Below are positions 32,312 through 44,310 of a stretch of DNA of 64,000 bases, one piece after another; the stretch's first letter is position 1; each line of letters opens with the position of its first letter. Origin of the DNA: Rhizoctonia solani (lineage: Eukaryota; Basidiomycota; Agaricomycetes; Cantharellales; Ceratobasidiaceae); NCBI RefSeq assembly GCF_016906535.1, contig NC_057382.1:1054001-1118000 (forward strand), in the 5' to 3' direction. Made by a program: the position numbers and the translations under genes. The notes beneath the pieces are model-generated. The model worked only from the letters and a program-made list of their open reading frames with translations, was not told the origin of the DNA and ran no database searches.

Positions 32312-34206
32312 TTACCCAGACATTAACATTATCACCGTCAGAACCACCGACCAGCACAAGATGGCCTGAGGGGCACAGTTGATCAATGCAAGTCTCTGTA
32401 CATCATATTTAATATGTTCTTCTGTCTGAAAGTAGTCGGCCTATGTAGACCACGGGTTAGCTTTCAATAATCCATGAACCCAACCAAAGGTGAGAATGCA
32501 TACAGCATCTGCAGCATGGTCCCCCTTATTGACCAATTCGTTTGATAGATAGTAACTAATTGATGCGGACCAAATCATCGTGATGATAGCGATACGTTGT
32601 AGTATGAGTCCACAAAGTGGGTGTACGCGGGTTATACTTGAGCAGGCACTGAATTTCAGATGAGCATCATACTCCCAAAAAAGATCCAATCTTACATAAA
32701 CATCATGCATGACTAGTCGAATCTTTAAATTAATTGTTCAACTCCCTCTTTGGAAGTTCCTTACCAAGTGCCTAATTTCTTTCCATTCCTTCAAATAATG
32801 CGTCTTATACGCTCTCCAAGACTCGGTGTATGCGATACGGTCGGCCCATGCACGTGAGCACCTTTGAAGATGTTTATCTCCGAGGTTGAAAGTTAGGTAT
32901 TTGTTGACCCATGCATAATATCCGTGAAATACTGGAGGACTATTCTCAAGCGATGCGAACCTATCCAGCCTAGCATTTTGCATGCCGTACCGATTGATTA
33001 TCTGTGAACGGATAAATAGTCCAAAAATTCTGGCTGGGAACAACAACAGAGGGTGGTCAGCAGCTGAAACTCGAAACCTATTAAGCGAATTGGCAGTGAC
33101 AAACCAATTGCCCATGTCTTTCTGCCTTTTGAATCTTCTCCAAATTCTTTCAAGTTGCTTATGTGAGAAGCAATATTATTGGCTGACATAGGTGAAGTTG
33201 AGCCTTCAGATGTAGCTGCATCTGTGTAACAAACGCTAGTCTCAGTCAAGGTATCTGGCTGAATCTGAAGCCAAGATACTTGCCAGTTGCACATGCAGCC
33301 ATAAGATCCTTAAGTTCTTCAAATGCATCCTTGATGCTTCTCGATGGCAAGGATAATATTCAACATGTTTCCAGTACTCCTCGCGCAGAATGTTATCTGC
33401 GCGTGAAAACCTCGTCATATTCATTGAATGATGTGCGATGGCTTCACCTACCCCGAGCTATTCCTTTTATTTCTTTGATACTTTCAGGCTCTCGAATATC
33501 AGCCCAAAATATTGACTGTTTTGCATGATCTACAATGTAGTAGTTGAACTCGGGTGGATAATTCGTGGTTTTCAGTTCGATACAAAGCTCGACTTCTTCA
33601 TGAAACGCAAAGTCGCTCTGAGTATCCTTCATATTTCTCAGCATATAGCAAACAAATGCAACCGCCACCACCGTAAGCTTCTTGATATTTGGATCATTCA
33701 CGTTATCATAAGTAACGAACTTGTCTTGATAAAAATATGGTAACCCTTCAGGATGAATGGCCATTTCAAATTGGTGGCTATCAACTTTTTGATGCTGACT
33801 TTGGCTGTACTCGTCTTCGAGCTGAGCTTTAGGCTGAGCTTTTATTGACGAATCATGGGACTTCTTGGCTGCATTATGAACACATCCCTCGGAAAATTCG
33901 TGGGTACTTCCAGAACCGGCCCTAGTGCTTGAATACCTGTATGGCATTCATGCACACAACGAAGTATTCACTCCTACAAGAATCCAGCGGAACTGCCTGA
34001 TCTCACCTCGAGCACTGGGAAGCGAGGGTTGGTTTCGCACAATGACGGTAACACTTCTCGTCCTGTATGGCTGGATCAACTTGGTAAGACGATAGGAAAT
34101 CATAACTAGCGTCAGATTCAGCCAAAGATGCAAAGAACGCTGACAATGACGATATGTGGGGCAGCGGTAGCGGGTTATCGGTTCCCATGGGAGTAGGTAT
34201 GTGCAT
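32312..34206 (-). CDS. Fungal WW-like protein with C-terminal membrane segment (paralogue A2)
   Basis: Seven-exon model: 34206-34007, 33936-33452, 33396-33280, 33221-33105, 33033-32765, 32671-32504, 32440-32312. This is 1485 nt, 494 residues, and every splice phase closes. It shares the landmarks of the gene at 20072: IHPEGLPYFYQ (WW-like), YYIVDHAKQSIFW, EEYWKHVEYYP, SEGSTSPMS, IINRYG, AWADRIAYTESWRAYK, a hydrophobic YYLSNELVNKGDHAADA segment and a last hydrophobic exon (ILCWSVVLTVIMLM). The N-terminus is longer than in A1 and enriched in Ser/Gln/Lys. The start is the first in-frame ATG, only 95 bp from the stop of the acyl-CoA ligase gene on the same strand, so the promoter must be short or lie inside that gene. 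The acceptor at 32672 is the weakest boundary. Function unknown. Confidence 0.75.
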
Positions 34207-34300
34207 ATATTTTACCGATGGGGTTCAAGTTGATGGTGGTCTTTGAGCTATAACCCTTCGATTTTATACATCCTACACCGTTTCTTTCGGAGCATAGTAT

Positions 34301-37223
34301 CTAACGCCCCAACGAAATGTCCCCAGCTGGTATCATTTCCTTTGCCCAATCTCGTAAAACGTTCTTCATGACTTTTCCGCTGGCTGTCTTGGGCAATTCA
34401 GCCGGTGCTCCTGCCTCCCCCAGTAGCCAGACCCGGGATGGAGCATTCTATCAAAAAAGCACATTAATACACAACGCTAAATTCATCCAACTCCCCGGGA
34501 ACACGTACTTGTGGATTCATTTTAGATTTTACCCAATCTACTGCCTCTCGACGGGTAAATGATTTAGCGTCTGGCCGGAGTAGAATCCATGCCCCGACGA
34601 CTTCGCCAAATCGTTCATCTGGAACGGCTATAACAGCTGCTTCCACAATCTCTGGGTGTGATGTGAGACAATCCTCGATTCGTATAGGTGAAAGATTCTG
34701 CGCGGACGCCAATTTTACTTCCCAATTAGTGTGATACTTAGATACAAGCTACGGTTATCTGACCTCGCCGCCTCGGATAATCAAGTCCTATCCCAATTGT
34801 TATGGATTACCATGGCTTTGGAACTATTTTATGGTGTATAATCCTTGACCTACCTTGATTCTACCAGTGACTGATTGTACAATTTGCTCAAATGAGAAGG
34901 GCTACTAAATGAGGAGAAGCAGAAACTGACTTTTTAAGTACCCCTCACGATCGAGGACGGCTTGATCCCCTGTATGCATCCACATGATGCCATCTTCGTC
35001 GCATTTCATGACAGCCGAGGTTTGCTCTTTGTTCCCCCAATACCTTAAAGTGATGATTGGCGCTCAGCATATCTGGAATAGCATAAATCAACAACTCACC
35101 CCTTTTGCAACAAATAGCCACTGGTGCATAGTTCGCCTGGTGTTCCTATTGGTGAAATGGTGGCATCTGAGCGACCGGAGCCTGATACCACTGACCCCAG
35201 AGCTGTGTGCTTACCAACAGGAACAATGGCCCCATGCTCATCAATGACCTTTGCACGGACATGAGGTTGAACTTTCCCAACACTCTCAATGCGCATCTCC
35301 AATGGATCATCCGGAGTGTTCTGGAAAGATACTGGACTGATCACCTCATGAGCGTCAAGGGCTCCACAATACATAAGTGCCACGAACCTCGTTTCGGCTA
35401 AATCGAGTAAATTGATGCACATGAGGAGCAGTTAGCAATGATTGAACATCCACTAGACGCCACAGAACCCACTCATCCCATACGATATCGTAAGGTCATA
35501 CAAATTTAGTCTCCCGATCAGTTTTTGCATCAAATCGATAGGGACAGCTGAGCCGGACGCTATGCCAGTTCTACCTCATGGATGAGCGATCAACTTCGCA
35601 TTCCGGCGCAATATCAAGCACCTACCTTAGGCTACTCATATCTACCCCTGAACCTACACGATCTAGCTCATCCAATACCCCGATGAAATGGGTAGGCACC
35701 CCATGAATAGCTGTGCAGCGCTCATGAGATACAGCCTGGACAATATCCTTGGGGCTGAATGACTATACGGAGGTATGGGCATCAGTGACGGACGGATGTG
35801 GCAACGAAGTTGACATTGCACCTCGGATGGGTACACAATTGCTGCGCCATATACCCATGCAGTTAGGTTACCTAGAACTAAGCGTGTATACGTTTACCAG
35901 AAGAGCAAAGGCGAGGGAAGGGGGGAGAGGGGGGAGGGGGGAGAATGCGTCCCGCGAGCGACGATGGGAGAGCCAGTTTTTATATCAGCTGCCACGTGAA
36001 TAGCTAGCCTAGAAGGTTTGTACTTATCGAAGCAATGAAAGAGCGGTGGCACGTTACAGAGCGAGTCACGGTCCGAAAACCGCATACAACGCCCGACCGA
36101 GAGGGCGTTGTTCAATAAGTTCCTATGAGTAAGCTTCCGATTATATTGACGACTTCAGCACGTCTATATCTATCATCTACCTCTCCCCAAAGAAACATAC
36201 CGAGACAGCTTTGGGGAGACCGGTGGTACCGCTATGTACCGGCGTTAGATCATACCTATCAATCGAAACTCCGGAGATTCGCACCTCGTGAATTGGAGAT
36301 TGATCACGTCATGTCGATCCAATGCCCGATCAAGAATTTTCTCAGCTTCATGTTGAGGTTCAGCACCATATTGGGTACTCGCAATTTCCGCTAAATCAAC
36401 GACACAAGGCCCCCGGTTCAGCTCCTTCTTGAAAAGCGTCTGGTCTCCGGTGTTGTCGACTACAAAGATCCTACGGAGACTTGGAAGCCCCGGGTCGTTT
36501 ATTTCTTCTCCAGCAGGGGTAGAAGCCAGCGTTGGAAGCTCATCGAAGATAGCTTGGAGGAGTGACGACTTGCGTACAGTGGGAGTAAGAATCAACGTGG
36601 AAGCCGTGACCGTATTGAGAGCAGCGACCTAAGTTGGGCTAGTTCTCTACACTGAGATCACACCACAGAAAAGCACAAGAGCCTACGATTTCATGAACCT
36701 TGTATGCTGGATTCACCGTAACTAAAATCGCTCCGATCCTGGCACATGCCCACTGTAATACCGCATATGCGCTACACGATTGCGAGATAAAGATTTCAGG
36801 GCTCTTCAATTCATGTTGAGTAAAACAAAAGTGATTAGCCCACCTGCAGTTCCCCATTATCGCCGCGACTCGATCTCCGGGCTTCACACCAGCAACCAGC
36901 AAACCGCGAGCCATTCGTTCAATCCGGACGTCGAACTCGGCAAAATTCCATCTAACGTTGTTCTCGTGTCGGCTGATAAGTGCTGGCCTGGAGGCATGAT
37001 TAGGCAAGATCTGAGTTCGATAAAAATCCGGCATAGTGAGCTCTGACAGAGGCGGATCCAGGGGGCCAGACACAATCGAATGAGTACCAGGCCGGGTAGA
37101 ATCAACAGTCTGGGAGAGGTATCTACGCTCATGAATGTAAAGACGATGTCGTATGGTTGTAGTCGAAAGCAAAGACCGCCTGAGACCTAAATTCGACATG
37201 GAAAACGTCATCGCTACTTGCAA
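34301..37223 (-). CDS. Acyl-CoA ligase (AMP-dependent synthetase, ACSF2-like), probably mitochondrial
   Basis: A multi-exon gene of about thirteen exons. The N-terminus (MQVAMTFSMSNLGLRRSLL, Arg/Ser/Leu-rich, few acids) looks like a mitochondrial presequence. An AMP-binding core follows: SAYAVLQWACARIGAILVTVNP, the P-loop-like TSGTTGLPKAVS split by an intron, LTHRNLLNNALSVG, NVPPLFHCF, ALHGVP-type AIHGVPTHFIGV, MTETSPVSFQN, GELCTSGYL, DLIIRGGEN, and C-terminal LPKTASGKVMKNVLRDW with the adenylation-domain Lys. The enzyme activates a carboxylic acid to its CoA thioester; this subfamily usually prefers medium-chain acids (family knowledge). Most introns have normal GT-AG ends. The one after PPLFHCF (35878-36027) begins ATAAGT instead of GTAAGT, so this step may be impaired, and the joined product would also be two residues shorter than usual there. 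Confidence 0.85.
35878..36027 (-). other. 150-bp intron with a non-canonical AT donor in the acyl-CoA ligase gene
   Basis: The exon ends TTCATTGCTTCG (plus 36028), the intron begins ATAAGTACAAACC and ends ACGCTTAG before TTCTAGGTAACC. The position matches GTAAGTAC with the first G changed to A. It includes a long pyrimidine run on the minus strand (plus-strand G-rich run at 35918-35942). Unspliced, the frame stops after about 45 codons. Confidence 0.55.
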
Positions 37224-39356
37224 GCTCCCAGGATGTTGTTGTACAAGGTATGAGCCAAGACTTCAAGAGTGATACGAATATGTCTATATGCTATGTTGAC
37301 TCCTAATAAGACTCGACCCAGGTTGAATAGTCGTGGTCAAACGGGGTAATTGATCGATCACAATCATAGCGGCGGCAAACAACGTGATCCATCACGCACG
37401 GGGTTCTCAGGGTTCATATTTAATATTGGGTTACCATATCCTTCCATTATCGCAATGACAACGTGGACGAAGCGCATACAATCAAAAGAGGTGTCAAGTT
37501 GAACACAGACATCTGTGATTATCGGTAGCGGTATTGATATGCAAACATAATCACTCATGCTTTGAAATTCCTGACAGATAACGAACCATATTCGATTGTC
37601 CAGAAGTGATGCCCGCCTGGGCTATCGTTCGAGCCGTGATGCTCTATCAGATTCGACTTTGGTGGACTCCGTATACAAGGGCTCGGAGACACATTCCCTC
37701 AAGATAATTCATTATAGATGGTGAAATGAACAACAATTCAATCGAAGGCAAGGGGAAAAAATGTCTAGAATCAACTACGGCTGAGTTTCCATGGTACGTG
37801 GGTGGTTCTACAACCCTCTTCAGAAGAAGAATAACACACACGCAATATTCTTTGGTACTGGCGCACTCGTTAGTTTTGATGTGTTATAAGAGTACCGCCC
37901 ATGTAGCTTGATGGCCCTTTTGTTCGATGAATGAGAAATACAAAGGCGATAACTTTCATGTACGTTTGTCCAGAACAACATCTTGGTGATTGTTATAGTG
38001 AACTCTGTTCAGTCCGGAAAGTCAAGGGATGGGACTCTTCGGCGGTACAATTCACTTGAGGAAGGAGAGCGCCTCGAAGGGAGGAGGTAAATTTTCTTGT
38101 CTGCCGGCAGGCCAACCGGCGCCGAGCTGGTTGACGGCTGTACGCTGAAGGAACACCATCAAACGTATTGATCGGTAAGTTTGAAAATGACGACCTGTCC
38201 GTTTGTTTTAAAAAGTCTGGCCCTGTATCATGATTGTTTGATGGTACACATGGTCTAAAAGCAACCTGAGAGTCTGGATACTAAACAGTTATGTCTCTTT
38301 GGGGACAGACCTTGCCAGAACCTACAACACCAACCTATTCTAAACGACTGTGGCCATTCAGGGTTTCGGTCTAGGCAACGCCAAGAACAGGCTGACAACT
38401 TTGGACGTCACTTGCCTAGACGCGGCCAGGTCCCAAATTGTAATGTGGGGATTGTTCCGTGAAGTTATTCACACAGCCTCAAAAGCGGCACGGAAAAGAC
38501 ATCTTTTGCCCCTCCGAAGGATATCGTTTGGCGGAGATGTTGATACGCGAGATAAACTTCGAGATGCCGTAGCACACAGCAACTTATCACGGGCCGTTAT
38601 TCACACCTGCTGGGGGGTATTGAATATAAATAGGCAAATAGCAGCACGTTTCAGCTCAAATATTTGAGCAGGATTTATTGCCTAGCAACGAGTTACGAGT
38701 CTATGACACAATCCACGCGTTGATGTATGCGGGGAACAAGCCGAATTAAACGAGCCATCTAGGCGAACGGTGATCTCGGAAACATTTAAAGGTGTAAAAG
38801 GGTGATAAATCAGAAAATAAAGTGTACTATTTGAACAGTCCCTGCAGTATAGTAGCTTGATGATATGGGTCCAGTGGTGGTCACCATGTGCGCCTCGCCT
38901 ATCGTTCCCACGCCAGGGATAAGAGCTCTAGTTAGTCAAGACTCAAAAGAACCATGGAATGTCGTTCACCCGACCCCGTTTCTTGAATTTGATACGGTAG
39001 CGGTGAAAGGGACATTGAGAATGGCTCGACGCTTATAGCACTCTCAGTTGAGAGCTACTATCGAAAAGTACAAAAGTGCCCGAAGGGGTATTAAAGCGAC
39101 GATATATGTATATATGATAGGATTTTCATTCTACATATCGTTGTAGAGACAGTCGCCATAGGGGCATTGATTGGAAATAAGAAGATGGGGTCTTGGCCGG
39201 GAAGCCGGGTTTATAAGGGAGAGAGGGTTCGGTTGCGGTTTGCAAACGATTCTCTCCCTAACATACTTCTACTTGCCTGGTCATACTATTTTCCTTGCTA
39301 CTTAAGCACCACAGTCACTCATTCTCTACCACAACCACCCTCGCACGCACGCACAC
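37224..39356. other. Intergenic region
   Basis: About 2.1 kb without a supported gene. The 105-codon frame at 38350-38667 has no recognisable features. A small palindrome TGCCGGCAGGCCAACCGGC lies near 38102. 39240-39356 is the pyrimidine-rich presumptive 5' leader of the glycosyltransferase gene. Confidence 0.5.
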
Positions 39357-41167
39357 ATGATGGAGCGCCGCTCACTTGCGCCGACACGGCGAGAGGTAGC
39401 ACTTGTTTGCTGCCTTTCGGCAATATTCATTCTCATTATCCAACTCGACATTGCCAGTAACTCGTGGTCCTATGCCAAGTCATCTGCCACCGCCCTTCGG
39501 AATCGGATCCAACTGAGCGAAGGAAGTTCTATATTGGTCGGACATGATAAAGAGGATAGTCTATACGATTATGACTTTTATGAAGCCGAGAGCCCAACAA
39601 CGGGATCGAGGCGACCCCACAGAGAGTTTTCGTCCCATGTAAAACCCCATGGTGACCTCAGCCATCCTACAACGGACAATGTCGTCGATAACACAGAGAT
39701 TTCTTGGACAAACGGTCAAGTCCCAGAGACCAACATCATCGCCCATGCACCAGGTATGTCCGCTATTTGATACTGTGGAACAAAGCTAATGTACTACCCA
39801 GGCTGGACGATATTCGATAAAATGTACATGCTCAACGGAACTGTCTATATCGTTGTACCTGATCCATCGACTGCCCCCGACCGACGAATGATGACCTCGT
39901 CTGGATACGAGGTCTGGAATCCCCCAGAGGAGGTAGCCAAGCGTGAGCCGACCGACAAGCACATGCGAATCATCACACCCAAGGAGGCCTCGGAATTGTT
40001 TGGCGAAAACGGATCGGGTACAGCAACTAATCTCCAAGGCGTCACTTTCCTCGTAAACGACCCACCTCAGTGTGAGTTTCATCTTATTTCATCTTTATGC
40101 TTGAAATTCATTTTGTCATAGTTATTCAACATTACTACCATTTCTCCGCCGAACTGCTCTTTGGTCTCTGGCGCACGTATAGCAGTCTCGACCCCCTCAT
40201 CACCCCGTCCGGAAAGACCAAACTTCCTGCTCCACGAAGGATGCTCTTCACACATACCCCCGGCTCCAAGTGGCGCGACTATGCCAAGCTCAACCAATAC
40301 GTTCTCCACGCCGCGTTCCCCTCTTGTGCAGTCGCATTCCAAGAAGACTGGGCTGACCGCTCCGAGACGGGCAAGGTCCACATCTTTGAGCGTGTTGTCT
40401 TTGCCGACCGTGCAGCCGCCATGCGGGGCGAGAACTTTAGGGCCAGCGGACGCAGCGCGAGTGAAGTGTTTGTCCTGCCCGGTAGTGCCAACTGGTGGTC
40501 CCCTGTTCGGAAGAACGTGCTCAACTTTATCGGTGCGCCCGAGGAGGAGATCATGGGTGTCGGACTGGACGGAACACCCAACAAGCCCGTGATCACCTAT
40601 GTCTCGCGACAGGGCTGGGGTCGTCGTATGCTTCGTGAAAAGGACCATCTCGGACTCGTCAAGGCTCTCCGTGACCTCGAGGCCAAGTACGGATACGAAG
40701 TCAATATTGTCAAGCTTGACAAGATGTCTCGTGACGAACAGATCCGATTGGTCGGTCGTACGACGATCTTGATGGGTGTCCATGGTAATGGTCTCACATC
40801 CCTCTTGTGGATGCTCCCGACTGCACGGTCGACTGTGATCGAGTTCTTCTACCCTGGTGGATTCGCCTTTGACTATGAATATACAACGAGGGCGCTTGGT
40901 ATGGCCCACTATGGATTCTGGGGAGCCGAGTGAGTAGATTTTTTCGATCTTTCTATTGTGTTCTTTGGTCTGGAACCGATGACATCCCGGTCATTCCCTG
41001 ACGTCTCTTGCATATCATCATTATCCGAACAGTTCACTAACGCAATCGACAGCTCATTCACCTCGCCAAACACTCCCCCCGTCAACTACCCCGAGGGATT
41101 CCAAGGAAGCGATATCCCAATCGATGGAGAGGCCGTCGCCAAATTGTCCATCATCGACTATCCATGA
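39357..41167 (+). CDS. GT61-family glycosyltransferase, type II membrane protein
   Basis: Four exons: 39357-39753, 39802-40071, 40122-40929, 41053-41167; 1590 nt, 529 residues, all phases closing. A short basic N-terminus is followed by one hydrophobic anchor (VALVCCLSAIFILIIQL), then a low-complexity stem and a lumenal catalytic domain, as expected for a Golgi/ER enzyme. Family hallmarks are IQHYYHFSAELLFGLW, the YVSRQGWGRRML strand, KLDKMSRDEQIRLVGRTTILMG and GVHGNGLTSLLWM, the GT61/DUF563 signature. Fungal GT61 members include xylosyltransferases and EOGT-like GlcNAc-transferases; the sugar cannot be assigned here. An alternative acceptor at 41031-41034 is out of phase, so the exon 4 start at 41053 is preferred. 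Two ATGs are adjacent at the start (MMERRS). Confidence 0.9.
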
Positions 41168-44100
41168 ACGAGGAACTCGACGATTAAGAGGCGCCTTCTC
41201 ACACATCTCGCTCGTCACAAAAAAACCACTATAGATTACGCACTCTTACGACGGTTTCTCTGGTCCCCAGTCGCTTTGTTTATCGTTACTATAGCCTTCG
41301 CCCTCCCTTGGGTGTTATATCTTTTCTGTCCACGGGCATACCTCCTCCCTCGCTCTCTGTTTGCTCTCCCCATTTGCCCCATCGTAGACTTACCCTCACA
41401 TCGTATATTCACTGTAGTTATATCGCTCGCTTCGCCCTTGGTCGGACATTCAATCTGTGCTGTCGTCCTTGTGTCGTCTCATGGCTTGGTTATTAATTAA
41501 TCTTTACTTTGCGTAACTTTGAGTCGAGAATGACGTAAAGACCGAGTTTACAATGGCTGCACTGAATATGAAGTGGCTAAGGCCGGGGTGGTTACGAGGT
41601 TTTAAAGTGTCGTAGGTAGCCTTGTGTTTAAACTTTGTCACTTTTATATGGGTCCGTGCTGTCTATGGTGGGCACTTCAATGACGGCGTACAGTTAATGA
41701 AACGGACATCTCGAGTTGCCTTGGCGCCATTGAATATTCTGGAAACACTTTTATGTACGCTCTCCTTAATTAAACATGTTGCGTGTCGACTCGGCTGTCG
41801 TCGGGTCCAAACACTACGCAGATAGTTTAGCGATGGTTTGAGGTCTGATCATCATCTCTCCAATCCTAGCCACTTTTGATATTGTCAAAGCTATTTATAT
41901 ATCGAGAGTAGTACTATCAGCAAGCTATTGCCAGTGCCGCATTCTCAGTGCTCACACGGCGATCATATCAGGCCTCCAACCAGGGTATCGGTATGGGATA
42001 GTAGGGTCTATAGCTACCAGCGGTGAGTGAAGTGAGCGATTGCAACATTACAAGTTTCTTCTCATCTTGTGTCCAAGACAATATAATCTAGAATTTGGCA
42101 GGATTCGCCTCTTTCTCGAACTTGTCAAGGTCTTATACTTTCGGCCCCATTTTCCACTAGCAGTTGAGCCAACGATGTCGTCGATACGAGATTCGTCGGG
42201 ATCGACATATTTCTAGACCTTGCGTAACTTGGCTTTAGCTCACCGAAATTTTGCACTCGGCTCTCAAGTGTGTTGGTTCAAGTCTGAAGTATCGAGGACA
42301 GTGAGATTTTGCTAAACTTTTGGATATGCTTGTGGGGCTCTATGTATATAGTGTGTACGTATTTAATATAACAGCGTCAGACCCCAAGATTCGTAGCTTG
42401 TCAGGTGTCTAAAACCTGTATGGAGACGTCCCGGTACAATGGAAGACGAACGCACATAAACAGGCTCGCCGATACAGAAATACATAAATCTCCTAATGGG
42501 TAGGGGCGGTAGAAGGACCCGGTCCAGTCGGCGACCTGGCGGACACATGATGGCGCTGGCGCGCCGCGCACTTAGTAACAAGGTCAGTCTCAAATGTATG
42601 AAAAACCCGTACTATGTCCGGATTTTGCCAAGCACCCACACCGACCCGAACCCCTACAATCTGCGGCTGAAAGACACGCAGATGTGAGCTGGGGATGTGG
42701 TCGGGTTTTTGTAAACGTTCCCCATATAGCCTTTAGCTCTCCACAGGGACCTCAGAGCGCTCTGGAGTGCTTAGGGGGGGGGGTTCCTTGGGCCACGGAG
42801 TAGGACCTAGCTTTTTGTGGACAATTAGATCCATGAAGACCACAAAGCAGTAAGTTAAACATGATATGCAATCATACACATCCAGTACCCACGCATTTCA
42901 CCGTGAAATACGTCTTCTATGGGGCTTGGTAATACTCTTGAGCTTTGACTCCAGTGCATTTGAATTGGCTCGTGAATTAAGAAAGGAAATATGGGTAAAT
43001 GCGTGGGTAAACTGATATGAGGAACACAGGCCGAAATTGGTCACGCATGGAGTAGACCACCGATATCGATTAAGAGCCATAACGCTGATCAACGTACAAA
43101 TACTGTAGTGTTATTTGGCTGATTGGAGTGACAGAATTGTTTGGACCAATCGCTATCATTTTGCCTTGGATAGAAGGATGATTTTGTTTAGTGAACTTTC
43201 TGTAATTGTGATTTAAGTTATAGTAATATAATTGTGAGTTCTATATTGAAATTATTGGTGTTTAGTTTCCTGATCATGAGCTCATAGAGGAGAAAGTCAG
43301 TAGCTCAGCTGTTAGTTATAACGGATCCAGACACTTATTCTCTCAGAATCTTAGATTTTTATACCCTTTGTGACGAACTGAATAAATAGTCAATAATGCC
43401 TTAGACTCGCGCAAACCAACTACTGCTTTTTTCCAGCTTATATCGTTTATCTTACTTAATATCGGCCAAGTGAGATAATTACTGTGCCAATTGCAAGGTT
43501 ACATGGCGATACCCCACCCCTATAAGGCACAAGTTCTTGCGAGAGTCATTGAAAAATGCTCGACCCATCTGTCGGGCAAGCTTGCCGGGGACAACTCTTT
43601 GTAGCTGCTGCTTTAAAACCATTTAACCCCTCAATACGCTAGGCTTGCCATCCGCTTCGGAATCGAGAGGAAAGCACGATTTAGATTGATTCAATGCAGA
43701 GAATTTACGGCTGTCATTCATGTGGTGGTGCACAGGGCACAAGATTTGCTGAAAATTAATGATGTGATACTCATACATCTACTAACGAGAGTGCATCTAT
43801 TGTGACCCGGGACCAACATTAACGGAATGATTCTACCCTTTCTAAGTTTAGACGTATCCAGTTACTTTACTTAATCGGTCTAAAACGGGCCGCCGAATCT
43901 AAATTTCAGACCATTCGATGGTCTGGAAGGACGAAAAAGGTTATCAGTAAACACATTGTTACTTGTGGTGCTTTGGCCTTTGATTCACACAAGTACGTGT
44001 AGAATGATATGCACACCAATTTATCCGATAACCGGACATTTGAGTCACGTGGTCTGTTCCATGCCCGTCGCCAAAGGGCGCCTAGCACTGATTACATCAT

Positions 44101-44310
44101 TTGCGGTTGCATTATACTATATTCAAACCATCACAGCTTAAAAATATTTGGATATTTTTGTGAATACAATCCGATATACCTGGGATTGCCCGCGTCGTAC
44201 TTTCTACTGGGGACTGTTGGTTGAACTCGTTCAGCTCCTTTATCTCTGGTCTTCGTTGAATATCTGGCGTGATCGACGGAAACGAGCTTGGGGCTGACCA
44301 TTCTCAAAGT
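41168..44310. other. Intergenic region
   Basis: About 3.1 kb, mostly AT-rich, with no frame of recognisable content. 41220-41510 is the pyrimidine-rich trailer of the glycosyltransferase gene. A CCTCAGAGCGCTCTGGAG palindromic motif followed by a run of about ten G lies at 42752-42782. Confidence 0.5.

Noticed and set aside
32262..32400. A minus-strand stretch that reads like a WD40 blade (GHLVLVGGSDGDNVNVW)
   Set aside because: In the neighbouring frame the same bases give the last exon of paralogue A2, matching the last exon of the gene at 20072 residue by residue, so the WD40 reading is accidental.
38350..38667. 105-codon plus-strand frame
   Set aside because: No recognisable motif, and no exon partner on either side.
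40079..40909. 276-codon minus-strand frame over the glycosyltransferase
   Set aside because: Exact antisense of the GT61 exon 3; no independent features.
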